Positions 20,392-20,404 of a stretch of 20,404 nt of DNA are shown in pieces. The DNA is taken from the NCBI GenBank assembly GCA_019137255.1, contig WPDH01000107.1, forward strand, positions 1 to 20,404. Direction: 5' to 3'. The notes under the pieces are model-generated. The model ran no database searches. It was not told the DNA's origin and saw only the letters and a program-made list of their open reading frames with translations. Origin of the DNA: Corinectria fuckeliana (taxonomy: Eukaryota; Ascomycota; Sordariomycetes; Hypocreales; Nectriaceae). The first letter of the stretch is position 1. Every line of letters starts with the position of its first letter. Made by a program: the position numbers and the translations under genes.

Positions 20392-20404
20392 GAATTTATA
20401 TATA

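Larger units (their letters stand above)
19430..20404. other. No credible gene; low-complexity AT DNA right of the LINE
   Basis: After the LINE frame fades, the sequence is dominated by TTA/TAT and CTTA strings. It includes a T- and ACT-rich tract (19660-19735), a perfect palindrome (19809-19828) and a terminal microsatellite (20369-20391). It probably contains the LINE 3' untranslated region and part of another decayed repeat. No protein was readable on either strand apart from one short chance-like frame. Confidence 0.4.

Noticed and set aside
1..20404. Mitochondrial or Plasmodium-like AT-rich genome
   Set aside because: Such genomes keep open reading frames and tRNAs and do not spare C and G by neighbouring base. 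Here the surviving C/G are confined mostly to CT/CC and AG/GG, and old transposon genes are full of stops.
1..20404. CRISPR array, tRNA or rRNA genes
   Set aside because: No evenly spaced repeats, no cloverleaf with a TTC-type loop and no conserved rRNA stretches were seen on either strand.

Overview
This window looks like nuclear DNA from a filamentous ascomycete fungus (Pezizomycotina), lying in an AT-rich block made by repeat-induced point mutation (RIP). Three things seen in the sequence support this. CpA, TpG and CpG are scarce on both strands and TpA is very common, so surviving C sits mostly in CT/CC and surviving G in AG/GG. There is essentially no open reading frame in 20 kb. Where decayed proteins can still be read, the in-frame stops are nearly all TAA/TAG, as expected when CAA, CAG and TGG codons are hit. 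I see no tRNA, rRNA, intact host gene or CRISPR array. Genus cannot be told from the sequence.

The best-supported content is two decayed non-LTR retrotransposons (LINEs), both on the + strand and resembling the Tad1-like elements of fungi. The right-hand one (about 14,640-19,430) is nearly complete. It has an ORF1 with three CCHC zinc knuckles, then an ORF2 with an AP-type endonuclease and a reverse transcriptase whose palm motifs can all be traced, and then a C-terminal region. The left-hand one (about 6,290-8,215) keeps only the 3' half of ORF2: a shortened reverse transcriptase and a clear C-terminal zinc finger. Its 5' half is not recognised.

A second repeat family appears as an inverted pair. 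Bases 1-297 match the reverse complement of 12,841-13,137, with only two differences in the first 57 bases. The match runs off the left edge of the window. Both copies read as protein with TAA/TAG-only stops: + strand from 1 to about 2,350, and - strand from about 13,800 (perhaps 14,590) down to 11,860. I do not recognise the protein.

Other stretches: 2,360-3,500 is pyrimidine-rich with a three-copy repeat/hairpin at its left end and no gene. 3,500-4,640 holds a + strand coding-like relic of unknown family. 4,640-6,290 has no recognisable gene. 8,530-9,290 holds a - strand coding-like relic in the least AT-rich part (about 7,450-10,130). 9,290-10,180 holds simple repeats. 10,180-11,860 is unresolved. 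19,430-20,404 holds low-complexity DNA, a 20-bp palindrome and microsatellites. Three 2-base N gaps lie at 13,804, 14,195 and 17,541. Nothing here is likely to be translated; the interest lies in reading ancestral elements through RIP damage.
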